In this document: positions 43,230 through 53,000 of the stretch, piece after piece
Position numbering within the stretch: position 1 is the stretch's first letter
How the letters are laid out: every line of letters starts with the position of its first letter
NCBI GenBank assembly: GCA_937951615.1
Contig: CALFBH010000033.1
Location: 1-64,000 of the forward strand
Reading direction: 5' to 3'
Length of the DNA: 64,000 nucleotides
Source: an uncultured Saprospiraceae bacterium
GTDB taxonomy: Bacteria > Bacteroidota > Bacteroidia > Chitinophagales > Saprospiraceae
The notes under the pieces: model-generated
Told to the model about the DNA's origin: nothing
The model's input: the letters and a program-made list of their open reading frames with translations, nothing else
Databases searched by the model: none
Program-made: the position numbers and the translations under genes

Positions 43230-44957
43230 ATGAAAAATGTATTTACACTTCTTTTTGTAAGTTTATTAATGACACACGGCTTCGCCCAATCACCTAAAAT
43301 GGTGATGGTAGAAGAGGGAACACAGGCTTCTTGTGGACCTTGTGCTTCTCAAAATCCTGATTTTGATGCTTTGCTTGATGCAAATTCTACTAAAGTAGTT
43401 GTTTTAAAGTATCAGACCTCATGGCCAGGTTTTGATCAAATGAACTTGGACAATCCTACTGAAGTAGCTGATAGAGTAGCTTATTACAACTTTGGAGGCG
43501 TTCCTACGGGAATTGTCAACGGTGTTGAAATTGCTGATGACTGTAGTTTCTATACAGGTGCACCTGCTTGTTTGGATCAGGCAGAAATAGATGCAGCAAA
43601 CACAGGAACATCTGATTTTGATTTGGACATCTCTGCCGAACTTAATGATGGTATCCTTGAAATTTCTGGTAGCGTGACTGCTACAACTGCTGTTGCTGGT
43701 GATTTGAAACTAAGAATCGCATTGACAGAACAGACCATTACTAGCGCAGATGCGCCAGGAGGAAGCAATGGTGAAACTGAATTCCACCACGTACTCAAGA
43801 AATTTATCCCTGGTAGTGCTGGTATTGCTTTGAGCAACTCATGGAATGTAGGTGATACTTATACCATCAATGAGACTTTTGATGTTTCTACTATAACTAT
43901 TTACCAGTTTACAGAATTGGAAGTTGTTGCGTTTATCCAAGATGATGGCAATAAATCCATTCTCCAGGCAGCAAAGGATCAAAGTGTACCTATTATGGTC
44001 TCTTTCCAAAACAATGCTGGTGCTTTGAGTGCTACTGTGCCTGATGCTGTATGTAGTGGAGCACAATCTATTGCGCCTACAGTTACCATCCAGAATGGCG
44101 GTAACGCTACACTTACTTCTGCTGATATTGTATATAGCATAAATGGTGGTGCTGATGAGACTTATAACTGGACGGGTTCTGTTGCTACATTAGGAACAGA
44201 AGACGTAACATTGCCTGCTTATGCATTCACGGCGACTACTTCAAATACATTGACTGTGAGCATCCAGAATCCAAATGGTGCAACAGATGAAAATAATGCT
44301 GATAATAGCACAGACGCAATGATCGGACTAGCAGGACAAGCGGCAGGTCAAATGACAATGGTACTGAACACGGATTGCTGGCCAGAAGAAAACACTTGGG
44401 AACTGCGCGATGGTAGTGGTGCTGTAGTTCAAAGTGGCGGTCCTTACGCAGGACAGGCGGAATCAACTATTACAGAAACGCTTAATGTACCGGGGTCAGG
44501 TTGCTTCGAGTTTGTTTTTATGGATACTTATGGTGATGGCTTACACGGTTCACAATGGGGTAGCTGTACTGTAGATGGTAACATTACAATCACAGATGGA
44601 CAGAGTAATGTTGTTTATTCTTATGACGGTTCTTATGATGCTCCTGAAGATGCAGGATTATTTGAGTATCTATTGGTTGCAGTAGAAGATATCGAAAGTG
44701 CAGAAGCGTGGAACATTTTTCCAAATCCTGCACAGGATTTTGTTCGTTTAGAATTTACGCTGACAGAGCAATTGCCACTTCAGATTGCCTTGTATAATAC
44801 ACTAGGTAAAAAAGTTCAAACGATTGCTAACGAGAACTTCGCTACAGGTGCACATAGCCTGAGTGCAGATGTTTCTCAATTGCCAAACGGCATGTACTAC
44901 ATCAATGTAGTTAGCGGTGAGCAAACAACAACTCATAAATTTGTTGTTAGCAAATAA
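43230..44957 (+). CDS. T9SS cargo with thioredoxin-like CxxC domain
   Basis: 575 residues. Signal peptide ends FAQ. Residues 20-200 are an Omp28/thioredoxin-like domain with SCGPC (Cys35, Cys38), then a CARDB-like beta domain, a GDG module (WELRDGSG...CFEFVFMDTYGDG) and a type A T9SS sorting domain (from about residue 490; WNIFPNPAQD...VSGEQTTTHKFVVSK). The protein should be secreted and cell-surface linked. The sorting domain is nearly identical to that of the next gene, showing recent duplication or gene conversion. Substrate of the redox domain unknown. Confidence 0.88.
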   Translation: MKNVFTLLFVSLLMTHGFAQSPKMVMVEEGTQASCGPCASQNPDFDALLDANSTKVVVLKYQTSWPGFDQMNLDNPTEVADRVAYYNFGGVPTGIVNGVEIADDCSFYTGAPACLDQAEIDAANTGTSDFDLDISAELNDGILEISGSVTATTAVAGDLKLRIALTEQTITSADAPGGSNGETEFHHVLKKFIPGSAGIALSNSWNVGDTYTINETFDVSTITIYQFTELEVVAFIQDDGNKSILQAAKDQSVPIMVSFQNNAGALSATVPDAVCSGAQSIAPTVTIQNGGNATLTSADIVYSINGGADETYNWTGSVATLGTEDVTLPAYAFTATTSNTLTVSIQNPNGATDENNADNSTDAMIGLAGQAAGQMTMVLNTDCWPEENTWELRDGSGAVVQSGGPYAGQAESTITETLNVPGSGCFEFVFMDTYGDGLHGSQWGSCTVDGNITITDGQSNVVYSYDGSYDAPEDAGLFEYLLVAVEDIESAEAWNIFPNPAQDFVRLEFTLTEQLPLQIALYNTLGKKVQTIANENFATGAHSLSADVSQLPNGMYYINVVSGEQTTTHKFVVSK

Positions 44958-44983
44958 GAGAAAAATATAATTTTTTCGTATAA

Positions 44984-45028
44984 AACAGAAGTAGGATGTA
45001 AGTGATGTATTCAACTTCTGTTTTTTTA
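44984..45028 (+). terminator. Intrinsic terminator of the first T9SS cargo
   Basis: AACAGAAGT (44984-44992) pairs with ACTTCTGTT (45014-45022), followed by TTTTTT. The stem is short. Confidence 0.65.
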
Positions 45029-45068
45029 TTATAAAAGTGTCGTGTTTTTAAAAAAAATTATGAACACT

Positions 45069-45088
45069 AGATAATTTTTAGTTTTTTT
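45069..45088 (+). promoter_or_regulatory. 20-mer shared with the previous T9SS gene
   Basis: Second exact copy of AGATAATTTTTAGTTTTTTT (first at 43175). It is on the same strand and upstream of the next cargo gene. Confidence 0.45.
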
Positions 45089-45163
45089 ACAGGGTGAAAT
45101 AATTTTTACTTGCTTTTTTTACTATTTTGCAAAGTCTTTAAAAACTAAACTAAACTTATTATT

Positions 45164-47356
45164 ATGAGGAAAATTCTTACACTTTTTATCGCTCTATTCT
45201 TCTTGACTAGCACACAAGCTCAACTGGCTGACGGTAGTTATGCACCTAATTTTACGGGGGTTGACATTAATGGAAATACTTGGGAACTCTATGATTTATT
45301 GGATCAGGGTAAATCTGTTATTATTGATGTTTCTGCTACTTGGTGTGGACCTTGCTGGAGTTATCATGAGTCAGGTGAATTAGAAACCGTATATGATACT
45401 TACGGACCAAATGGTACCGAAGAGATGATGGTACTCTGGATTGAGGGCGACCCTACTACCGGGATGGATGATATTCTGGGAACTACTGCTTCTTCACAAG
45501 GTGACTGGACTGCCGGAACGGGCTTTCCAATCATTGATGACAATTCTATTGCTGAGCTTTATGAAATTACCTACTATCCAACAATTTATCACATTTGCCA
45601 GAATCGTACAGTAAGAGAGGCGGGGCAAATCAGTGCTGCTGATTTGTACGCAATGAATGCTGATTGCGAAGTGGCCGCTGGTGTTAATAATGTTGGCTTA
45701 TTGGTGTATGAAGGTTTTGAAGGTGACTTTTGCCAAAGCCTGACTTTCGAGCCTGCCGCTTTTTTCCAAAATCTTGGAACATCTAACGTGACGGCTGCCG
45801 AATTCCAACTATCTGTTGATGGTACTGTTACAGAAACAATCAACTGGACTGGTGATATTAGTACTTATCAGGCAGAAACGATTACATTCAGTAGTATTAC
45901 TGTAAATCAAACAACAGATTTGTCTATTGATGTACTATCTGTAAACGCTAATACGGACGAAGATCCTGGAAATAATCTTATTTCTACACAGGTGGTACTT
46001 GCACCATCAACCAACGACAACCTTGCCACACTGACTATTATTACTGATAACTATCCGACAGAGACTTACTGGGAATTGTTGGATGGTAATGGCACAGCTT
46101 TATACACAGGAGGTAATTCTGGTATTTTCTCGGGTACAACTTCGCCTGATGCTTATACAACGGTAGGAGGTACTTACGAACAGCAATTGGCTTTACCTGC
46201 AGATGGTTGTTTTGACTTTGTAATCCGTGATGCTTTTGGTGATGGCATCTGCTGTGATTATGGAAGTGGTTCTTATACGATTACAGACCAGATGGGCAAT
46301 GTAATTGCGCAGGGTGGCGAATTTGAAAATATTGAAACCAAACCATTTGAAGTATCCGGAGGAACTGGCATCTTCAATAATGGAGGACTGGTAAACTATA
46401 CGGGTGTAGATGGTGATTTCTGTACAGAAATTTCTTTCGATCCTGTTGTTTCAGTTCAAAATGTTGGTGCTAACGACATCACTTCTATGGACATAGAAGC
46501 AAGAGATGGTGCGACTGTACTTCAGTCTTTCAACTGGACAGGTACACTTGCTCCTGCCTCTGCTGCTAATGTTACGATGAATACAATTACACTTTCGCAA
46601 ACGACTGATGTAACTTTCCACATTATAAATGTGAATGGCGTAGCAGATGCGTATGATTCAAACAATGAGTATGGTGCAGTATCTTTCATAAGAGCAGCAA
46701 ATGCTAATGAAATGCTGACTTTTGAAATCACTACTGATCCATGGGGCTGTGAAATCTACTGGGAATTTATCAACACTGACAATGGAACAATCGCTGCAAG
46801 TGGTGGAAATCCTGATGCTGTAGCTGGTAGTGGTGCGATTTATCTTGCAAATGGCGGTTGTGACGGTCAGCCAGGCTATGCTAATGAAACGACAGTAACA
46901 GAAACTTTTTCTATCCCTGTAGATGCCTGCTACGAGTTCAAAATCATTGATGATTATGGTGATGGACTGACTGCCGGTGGCTATACACTGACGGATGCTG
47001 ACGGTAATGTCCTGATTTCAGAACCTGCGGGTGGTTTCGCAGAACGTGCTAATTTATTTGAAGGCAAATCAGCCGTTGCAGTAGAAAACATTGAAAGCGC
47101 AGAAGCATGGAATATTTTTCCAAATCCTGCACAAGATATTATTCGTTTAGAATTTACACTCACTGAGCAGTTGCCACTTCAAGTGGAGCTGTACAATACA
47201 TTGGGTAAGCAAATTCAAACTATTGCCAATGAGAACTTTGCTATGGGCGTACACAGCCTGAGTGCAGATGTTTCTCTATTGCCAAATGGTATGTATTACA
47301 TCAATGTAATCAGTGGTGGACAAACAACAACACATAAGTTTGTTATTAGCAAATAA
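45164..47356 (+). CDS. T9SS cargo with TlpA-like thioredoxin domain
   Basis: 730 residues. Signal peptide ends TQAQ. The TlpA/redoxin domain carries WCGPC (Cys61, Cys64) with a cis-Pro region YYPTIYHIC. Two rounds of a CARDB-like beta domain plus a GDG module follow (DGCFDFVIRDAFGDGICCDYGSGSY; DACYEFKIIDDYGDGL), given in parts. The type A sorting domain is at about residue 640-730. Compared with the previous gene the beta/GDG unit is duplicated, showing modular evolution. Likely secreted by T9SS and anchored at the surface. Confidence 0.88.
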   Translation: MRKILTLFIALFFLTSTQAQLADGSYAPNFTGVDINGNTWELYDLLDQGKSVIIDVSATWCGPCWSYHESGELETVYDTYGPNGTEEMMVLWIEGDPTTGMDDILGTTASSQGDWTAGTGFPIIDDNSIAELYEITYYPTIYHICQNRTVREAGQISAADLYAMNADCEVAAGVNNVGLLVYEGFEGDFCQSLTFEPAAFFQNLGTSNVTAAEFQLSVDGTVTETINWTGDISTYQAETITFSSITVNQTTDLSIDVLSVNANTDEDPGNNLISTQVVLAPSTNDNLATLTIITDNYPTETYWELLDGNGTALYTGGNSGIFSGTTSPDAYTTVGGTYEQQLALPADGCFDFVIRDAFGDGICCDYGSGSYTITDQMGNVIAQGGEFENIETKPFEVSGGTGIFNNGGLVNYTGVDGDFCTEISFDPVVSVQNVGANDITSMDIEARDGATVLQSFNWTGTLAPASAANVTMNTITLSQTTDVTFHIINVNGVADAYDSNNEYGAVSFIRAANANEMLTFEITTDPWGCEIYWEFINTDNGTIAASGGNPDAVAGSGAIYLANGGCDGQPGYANETTVTETFSIPVDACYEFKIIDDYGDGLTAGGYTLTDADGNVLISEPAGGFAERANLFEGKSAVAVENIESAEAWNIFPNPAQDIIRLEFTLTEQLPLQVELYNTLGKQIQTIANENFAMGVHSLSADVSLLPNGMYYINVISGGQTTTHKFVISK

Positions 47357-47380
47357 TAACATTTTTTAAACCATATTGAG

Positions 47381-47432
47381 ATCAGGAGACGAGGTGCAGG
47401 CATGCCTAACACTTAGCTCCTGATTTCTTTTT
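47381..47432 (+). terminator. Intrinsic terminator of the second cargo
   Basis: ATCAGGAG (47381-47388) pairs with CTCCTGAT (47417-47424), with an inner GGC-AT-GCC stem, then TTTCTTTTT. Confidence 0.75.
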
Positions 47433-47443
47433 AAAACAGTATT

Positions 47444-48127
47444 ATGAACTTAAAATTTACATTAATTACACTTGCATTAATCCTGATTTCATGGACTGCT
47501 TTTGGACAGGTTTCTTTTAGTACAGCTGATACACTTTACAAAGCAGTACCTGCTGGTTCAGTTGATGTTGTGGCTTATGGACTGGTAGACAATGAAGCCA
47601 ATCAGGTAAAAACTTATTTCTGGACACGTAATATCATCAATATTACGAATGGCTGGGAATGCGCAATCTGCGATAAGAATCTATGTTATATTCCTACTGT
47701 AAGCACTAAGGAATTTGAAATGGGACCACTCGAAACAGGTGCTACAATGGATGTACATGTTTATCCAAATGGGATTGATGTTGGAAGTGCTTTTGTAGAG
47801 ATGACAGTAGAAGATTTGAACAACAGTAGTAATTCAACAGTTGCCTATTATGCTTTTGATTCTAACTTTACGGGGACGGAAAACATCAGTCAAACGTTCT
47901 TTAAAGTGTATCCCAATCCATCTGCAGGACTTTTTACAATTGAAGGCGATGAGACTATTGAGGAAGTTGTTATTTATAACACTGCCGGACAATTATTAAA
48001 GCGTTTTCAGTATGGAAATACTGCGGAATGGTATGATATTGCAGAATTGCCAAAAGGTACTTACATGCTTCACCTGATTGGACAGGATAATGAAACTTTG
48101 AGTTCTAAGCTTATTAGCAAATTATAA
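47444..48127 (+). CDS. Short T9SS cargo protein
   Basis: 227 residues. Signal peptide ends FGQ, a beta-sandwich of about 120 residues with three Cys close together (WECAICDKNLC, about residues 71-81), then a type A T9SS sorting domain (VYPNPSAGLFTIEGDE...LPKGTYMLHLIGQ). It has no CxxC thioredoxin fold and I do not recognise the beta domain. It lies in the middle of the cargo series and has flanking terminators on both sides, so it is probably transcribed alone. Confidence 0.75.
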   Translation: MNLKFTLITLALILISWTAFGQVSFSTADTLYKAVPAGSVDVVAYGLVDNEANQVKTYFWTRNIINITNGWECAICDKNLCYIPTVSTKEFEMGPLETGATMDVHVYPNGIDVGSAFVEMTVEDLNNSSNSTVAYYAFDSNFTGTENISQTFFKVYPNPSAGLFTIEGDETIEEVVIYNTAGQLLKRFQYGNTAEWYDIAELPKGTYMLHLIGQDNETLSSKLISKL

Positions 48128-48146
48128 TTCAAAATACCATAATGAA

Positions 48147-48192
48147 GCAAGCCTGTCAAATTTTCGTAAATTGACAGGCTTGTTTTATGTTT
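48147..48192 (+). terminator. Intrinsic terminator
   Basis: CAAGCCTGTCAA (48148-48159) pairs with TTGACAGGCTTG (48171-48182), followed by TTTTATGTTTT. The stem is strong and perfect. Confidence 0.85.
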
Positions 48193-48209
48193 TAAAACAT
48201 TAAACTTAG

Positions 48210-49745
48210 ATGAGAAAAAATACAATGAAGTCTTTTTTACATGACGTTTCAGCAGCAGCATTAATGATGTTATTATCTGTTGGTGCTTATGCACAACCCA
48301 CATTTGCACCAGATTTTACCGTCACTGATTTAGATGGTGTAGAACATAATTTGTATAGCTATTTGGATCAGGGCAAAACTGTAGTCGTTGATTTTTCAGC
48401 GACCTGGTGTGGACCTTGTTGGTCTTTTCACCAAACAAATGCTATGGATACAGGGAATGATGCCTATGGGTCAGCAGGTTCGGATGAAATGGTGTTCCTT
48501 ACACTCGAAGTAGATGATGATACAAGCATGGACGACCTCTTAGGAAATACAGCTGCTACACAAGGCGACTGGCTGACTGGTCATGATTCTCCAATAGTTG
48601 ATAATGCTGAAGCGGTAGGCAATGCTTATGGCGTAACTGGGATTCCAACTATTATTGCTATCTGTCCTAGTCGCTCGATTACAGATTTATATGTCAGCAG
48701 TTTTCCAACTGCCACGACAATGTATAATGCACATAATAACTGCCCGCCTCCAATATCTGTTCCGGACGTAGCACTGGTCGATCACAGTGTCAGCGCATCA
48801 GCTGTTTGTGGTGATTTGACGTTTACCCCGACAATGAGAATTCAAAACAATGGAATAGATGCCATCACCAGCGCACTCCTGCGCCTGACCAATACAGATG
48901 GTAGCATTTCAGAAGACTTGAACTGGACAGGTAATCTGGGAACTTTTTCAGTCGAAGAAGTGAGCTTTTCAAGTATCACAGTAACCCAGGCGACTACACT
49001 AACCATGAGTGTTATAGAAATCAATGGTGCAATAGATGGCAATACGTCAAATAATATTCTGACACATGATATAGCAGATGCAGTAACTGCTGCAACGAAT
49101 ACGATTGACATTACAGTGACCACAGATAATTATGGTTGCGAAACCTACTGGGAATTTAAAGATATTGTCAACGATACAATTCTTGCAAGTGGAGGAAATC
49201 CAGATGCAGTAGCAGGTGGTCAGACAGTTTCCTATCCTTGTGCTTCTGGGCTTGGTTACGCAGATAACACGACTTATACCGCTAGTATCATTGTCCCTGC
49301 TGATGGTTGTTATGAATTTAACATCATTGATGATTATGGAGATGGTATGTGTTGTACTTATGGCAATGGCTCTTATTCAGTAAAAGACGGTTCAGGAGCA
49401 ATCTTGTCCAACGGAGGGAGCTTTGATAGTAAGGAAACAGCAGTGCTTGATTTAACTGTTATTGTGGATGTAGAAGACCTGATTGATAATCAGACGTTCC
49501 GTGTATTCCCTAATCCTGCTCAGGATTATTTTAATGTAGCATTTAAAACATCGGAAAGCACAATAATGAGTATTGCACTTTTTGATGCACTGGGGCAGCA
49601 GGTACAAACTATACCAACATCAACTTACCCAGCAGGAGCTAACAACCTAACTGTGGATACAAGTCAGCTTGCAAATGGCATTTACATCCTGACCTTACAG
49701 ACTGATGAAGGGAATGTTTCAAGAAGAATAACAGTCAATAAGTAA
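48210..49745 (+). CDS. T9SS cargo with TlpA-like thioredoxin domain, third copy
   Basis: 511 residues. The signal peptide ends AYAQ. The TlpA-like domain has WCGPC (Cys67, Cys70) and a GIPTIIAIC cis-Pro segment. One CARDB-like unit and one GDG module (CYEFNIIDDYGDGMCCTYGNGSY) precede the type A sorting domain (VFPNPAQDYFNVAF...ANGIYILTLQT). The sorting domain differs more from those of the two upstream paralogues than they do from each other. The start at 48210 was taken; Met6 (48225) is an alternative. Confidence 0.87.
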   Translation: MRKNTMKSFLHDVSAAALMMLLSVGAYAQPTFAPDFTVTDLDGVEHNLYSYLDQGKTVVVDFSATWCGPCWSFHQTNAMDTGNDAYGSAGSDEMVFLTLEVDDDTSMDDLLGNTAATQGDWLTGHDSPIVDNAEAVGNAYGVTGIPTIIAICPSRSITDLYVSSFPTATTMYNAHNNCPPPISVPDVALVDHSVSASAVCGDLTFTPTMRIQNNGIDAITSALLRLTNTDGSISEDLNWTGNLGTFSVEEVSFSSITVTQATTLTMSVIEINGAIDGNTSNNILTHDIADAVTAATNTIDITVTTDNYGCETYWEFKDIVNDTILASGGNPDAVAGGQTVSYPCASGLGYADNTTYTASIIVPADGCYEFNIIDDYGDGMCCTYGNGSYSVKDGSGAILSNGGSFDSKETAVLDLTVIVDVEDLIDNQTFRVFPNPAQDYFNVAFKTSESTIMSIALFDALGQQVQTIPTSTYPAGANNLTVDTSQLANGIYILTLQTDEGNVSRRITVNK

Positions 49746-49848
49746 GTGCCTGGACTCAACTAAACGCCACTTTCAATTTGACTAATTGGCTTATTGTCAA
49801 TAGTTTTTTGAATTTGAATTTGACGTTTGGATTTGTATTTCCACTTAA
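49746..49848 (-). repeat. 105-bp dispersed repeat, second long copy
   Basis: Nearly identical on the reverse strand to 21009-21115, ending with TTTCCACTTAA. It starts right after the stop codon of the third thioredoxin cargo. Confidence 0.75.
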
Positions 49849-49868
49849 TACCGAATTCAAATTTAAAT

Positions 49869-49911
49869 ATACACAATAGGCTTGTCAGAAACTGACAAGC
49901 CTATTGTGTAT
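49869..49911. repeat. 20-bp perfect hairpin
   Basis: ATACACAATAGGCTTGTCAG (49869-49888), loop AAA, and its exact complement (49892-49911). There is no T-tract, so it could block transcription from either side or mark an RNA processing site. The stem shares GCTTGTCA with the terminator at 48147. Confidence 0.7.
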
Positions 49912-49955
49912 GGTATATATACAGTTTCTTGTTCCCTAAAGTCTATTGTAAATGG

Positions 49956-49992
49956 AAAGACAGGGAAAAGATCATTTTTCCGTGTCTTTTAT
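49956..49992 (+). terminator. Probable intrinsic terminator
   Basis: AAAGACAGGGAAAA (49956-49969) pairs with TTTTTCCGTGTCTTT (49975-49989) with one mismatch, then TTATA. It is the third hairpin in the gap between cargo genes; nothing else is seen in 49746-50070. Confidence 0.6.
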
Positions 49993-50070
49993 ATGTTCTT
50001 AGTAGCCAATGATAATACTTCTATCGTTTATATAATATCACACAATCGCGAAGATTAAAAATCATAAGTC

Positions 50071-53000
50071 ATGAACACTAGTTACCCATTGACAAAGTAT
50101 CTGCAAATCTTGTGCATATTGCTTTTTGCTTATGCTGCGCAAGCCCAAAATTTCCCAGGTTGCCCAGCAGTTGAAGCTGGTCCAGATCAGGATATTTGTC
50201 CCGGTAATTGTGTCACACTAACAGCAGAACCCGTTGGAGGCGCAGAAACTTCTTCTTATACCTATGACCCGATTCCTTATATGCCATTTGCCTACAACAC
50301 CGGGACACAGGTATTGAATAATACAGATGACTTATGGACGGGGGTAATTGCCTTGCCTTTTAATTTCTGTTTTTATGGTGATATTTATAATCAGTTTACT
50401 GTCGGATCAAATGGCTTGATTTCTTTTGACTTGACCTATGCCAATAATTATAATGCCTGGCCTATCGCAGCCGGTATTCCTGGCAATACAGATGTACTTA
50501 ATTCCATCATGGCACCTTTCCACGATATAGACCCTGCAGTAGGCGGACAGATTTTTTATGATATTGTAGGAACTGCACCTTGTCGAGCAGCGGTGGTGAG
50601 TTGGTATAATGTACCGATGTTTGACTGCAATAGCCTCATTGCTACACAGCAATTGGTCATTTATGAAACTACAAATGTTATCGACATCTATGTGCAGGAC
50701 AAACCTACTTGCACTTCCTGGAATGCAGCAGCAGCTATTATGGGAATTCAGGATGCTACAGGTACACAGGCATTAGTGATTAATAATTATAATTATCCAA
50801 CCGTATGGACAAATGCCAATGAAGCCTGGAGAATTTCTCCCGATGGTATTCCCAATTATGCAGTGAGCTGGTATGATGATGCAGGCGTAGAAATTGCTAC
50901 TGGTATTACCGCTACTATATGCCCCGATACGCCAGGAGAATATTTTGTAGAAGCCAATTATTCAGGTTGTAATGCTGCAGTTGGTGTCATGGATTCACTA
51001 ATGATTACATTTCAGGGCTTAGGAGCTTTAGTGATTTCCGGTGACACCAGTATTTGTAATGGAACAAGCACAACGCTAAGTGCCACAACAGGTTATACTA
51101 CCTACGACTGGACAACACCATCGGGCAGCACAGATATTGGACAATCTATATCCGCTACAGAAACGGGCGTATATATTGTCTCTGTATCTGATAATTCAGG
51201 TTGCACAGGTACAGCTTCAGTCAATGTTAATCTATCGCCTTTCCTTACTTTAAATGAAACCATTACAGAGGTTACTTGTGCAGGAGGATCAGATGGAAGT
51301 ATTATAATGGACGCACCAGGTGGCACTGCTCCGCTAACTTATGTGTGGGATAATGGCACAGGAAACGTAGCAACAGCTTCCAACCTGTCGGCAGGTACTT
51401 ATAATGTGACCATTACCGATGCGGATGGCTGTACAGGGGAAGGAACTTATACCGTCAATGAGCCTGCTGCCGTAACACTTAGTGTGGCATCTGCGACCGA
51501 CCCGACTTGTGCAGGAGATACAGATGGAGAAATTATTGTTACGCCAGGAGGTGGCACAGCTCCTTATATGTATAGTATAGATGGCGGTATAACGATGTTG
51601 TCGGACAGCACATTTGGAGGACTTGATGAAGGAACTTATACAATTTCTGTTTTTGATAATAATAACTGTCCGACAAGTGTCGATGTTACTTTAAATAATC
51701 CGCAGCCTTTATTAGCCTCTGTCAATACTTATGATGTGAGTTGTAATGGCAATAATGATGGCGCAGCTGCCATTTCGCCTATAGGCGGTGTCATGCCTTA
51801 TACGTATCAATGGGATACTGGTGCAACGACAGACAGCATCGGTGGGCTTGGTGCAGCAACTTATCTGGTGACGGTAACGGATGCCAATTCATGCGCTGTT
51901 ATTTACACCGTCAATATCAGTGAAGCGAGCAGCCTCAATTGGTCATTTACTTCACTTGACGTGAATTGTAATGCAGGCAATGAGGGCTCGATTACGCTGA
52001 ATGCCACAGGTGGTACACCAACATATCAATACTCTATTGACAATGGAACTACGCTGCAAAATGATAATGAATTTAATGGCTTAACTGCTGGAACGTATTA
52101 CATTTTTATAGCTGATGCCAATAATTGTACAGTAGCCGATTCTGTTATTATTACAGAACCAAGTGAGCTTGTTTTGATGACCAGCTCCACGCAACAAACC
52201 TGTGTAGGAGATGACGGCACGGCAACTGTAGTCGCTAGTGGAGGTGTAGGGAATTATACTTACGAATGGCTTGCTGACGGACAAACAACAGACGTAGCTA
52301 CAGGGCTGGCAGCAGGTGATTATCAAGTCGTCGTGACAGATGGCAACGCCTGTACAATAACGACAACAATCAATGTACCCGCTCCGCCTATTCCTACAGC
52401 TACAGCGACTATAATGGATGTGAGTTGTAATGGAGGCAGCGACGGCACAGCGACAGTCACTGCCAATGGAGGTACACCGCCTTACAACTATTTATGGGAT
52501 GCCAATGCAGGCAGCCAGACCACAGACATCGCTACGGGCTTATCGCAAGGAACGTATTCAGTTGTAGTAACCGACAGCATCAGTTGTACGGTAGAAGTGA
52601 CGGTGACTATTGACGAACCAGCTGCTTTAGCTTTGAGCCTTAGTGCCGAAAATCCTTTATGTACAGGTGATAATACAGGGGCAGCAAGTGTATCCATCAG
52701 TGGAGGTACGACCGCTTATACGATTATTTGGAGCGATGCCGATAACCAATCTACAAATACCGCCACAGGTCTTGCCGCAGGCACATATACAGTCTCTGTG
52801 ACTGATGCGAATGGCTGTTTTATATCCGACAATATTACCCTGACGGAACCTGCTCAACCGCTTGTGCTTTCTGCAACAGGTAATCCAGTGGATTGTTATG
52901 GCGATGACGACGGCTCTATCAATATCAGTGCATCAGGTGGTATTCCGCCTTATTCTTATAGCCTCGACAATGAATATTATAATGGCTCTAATCTGATTAT

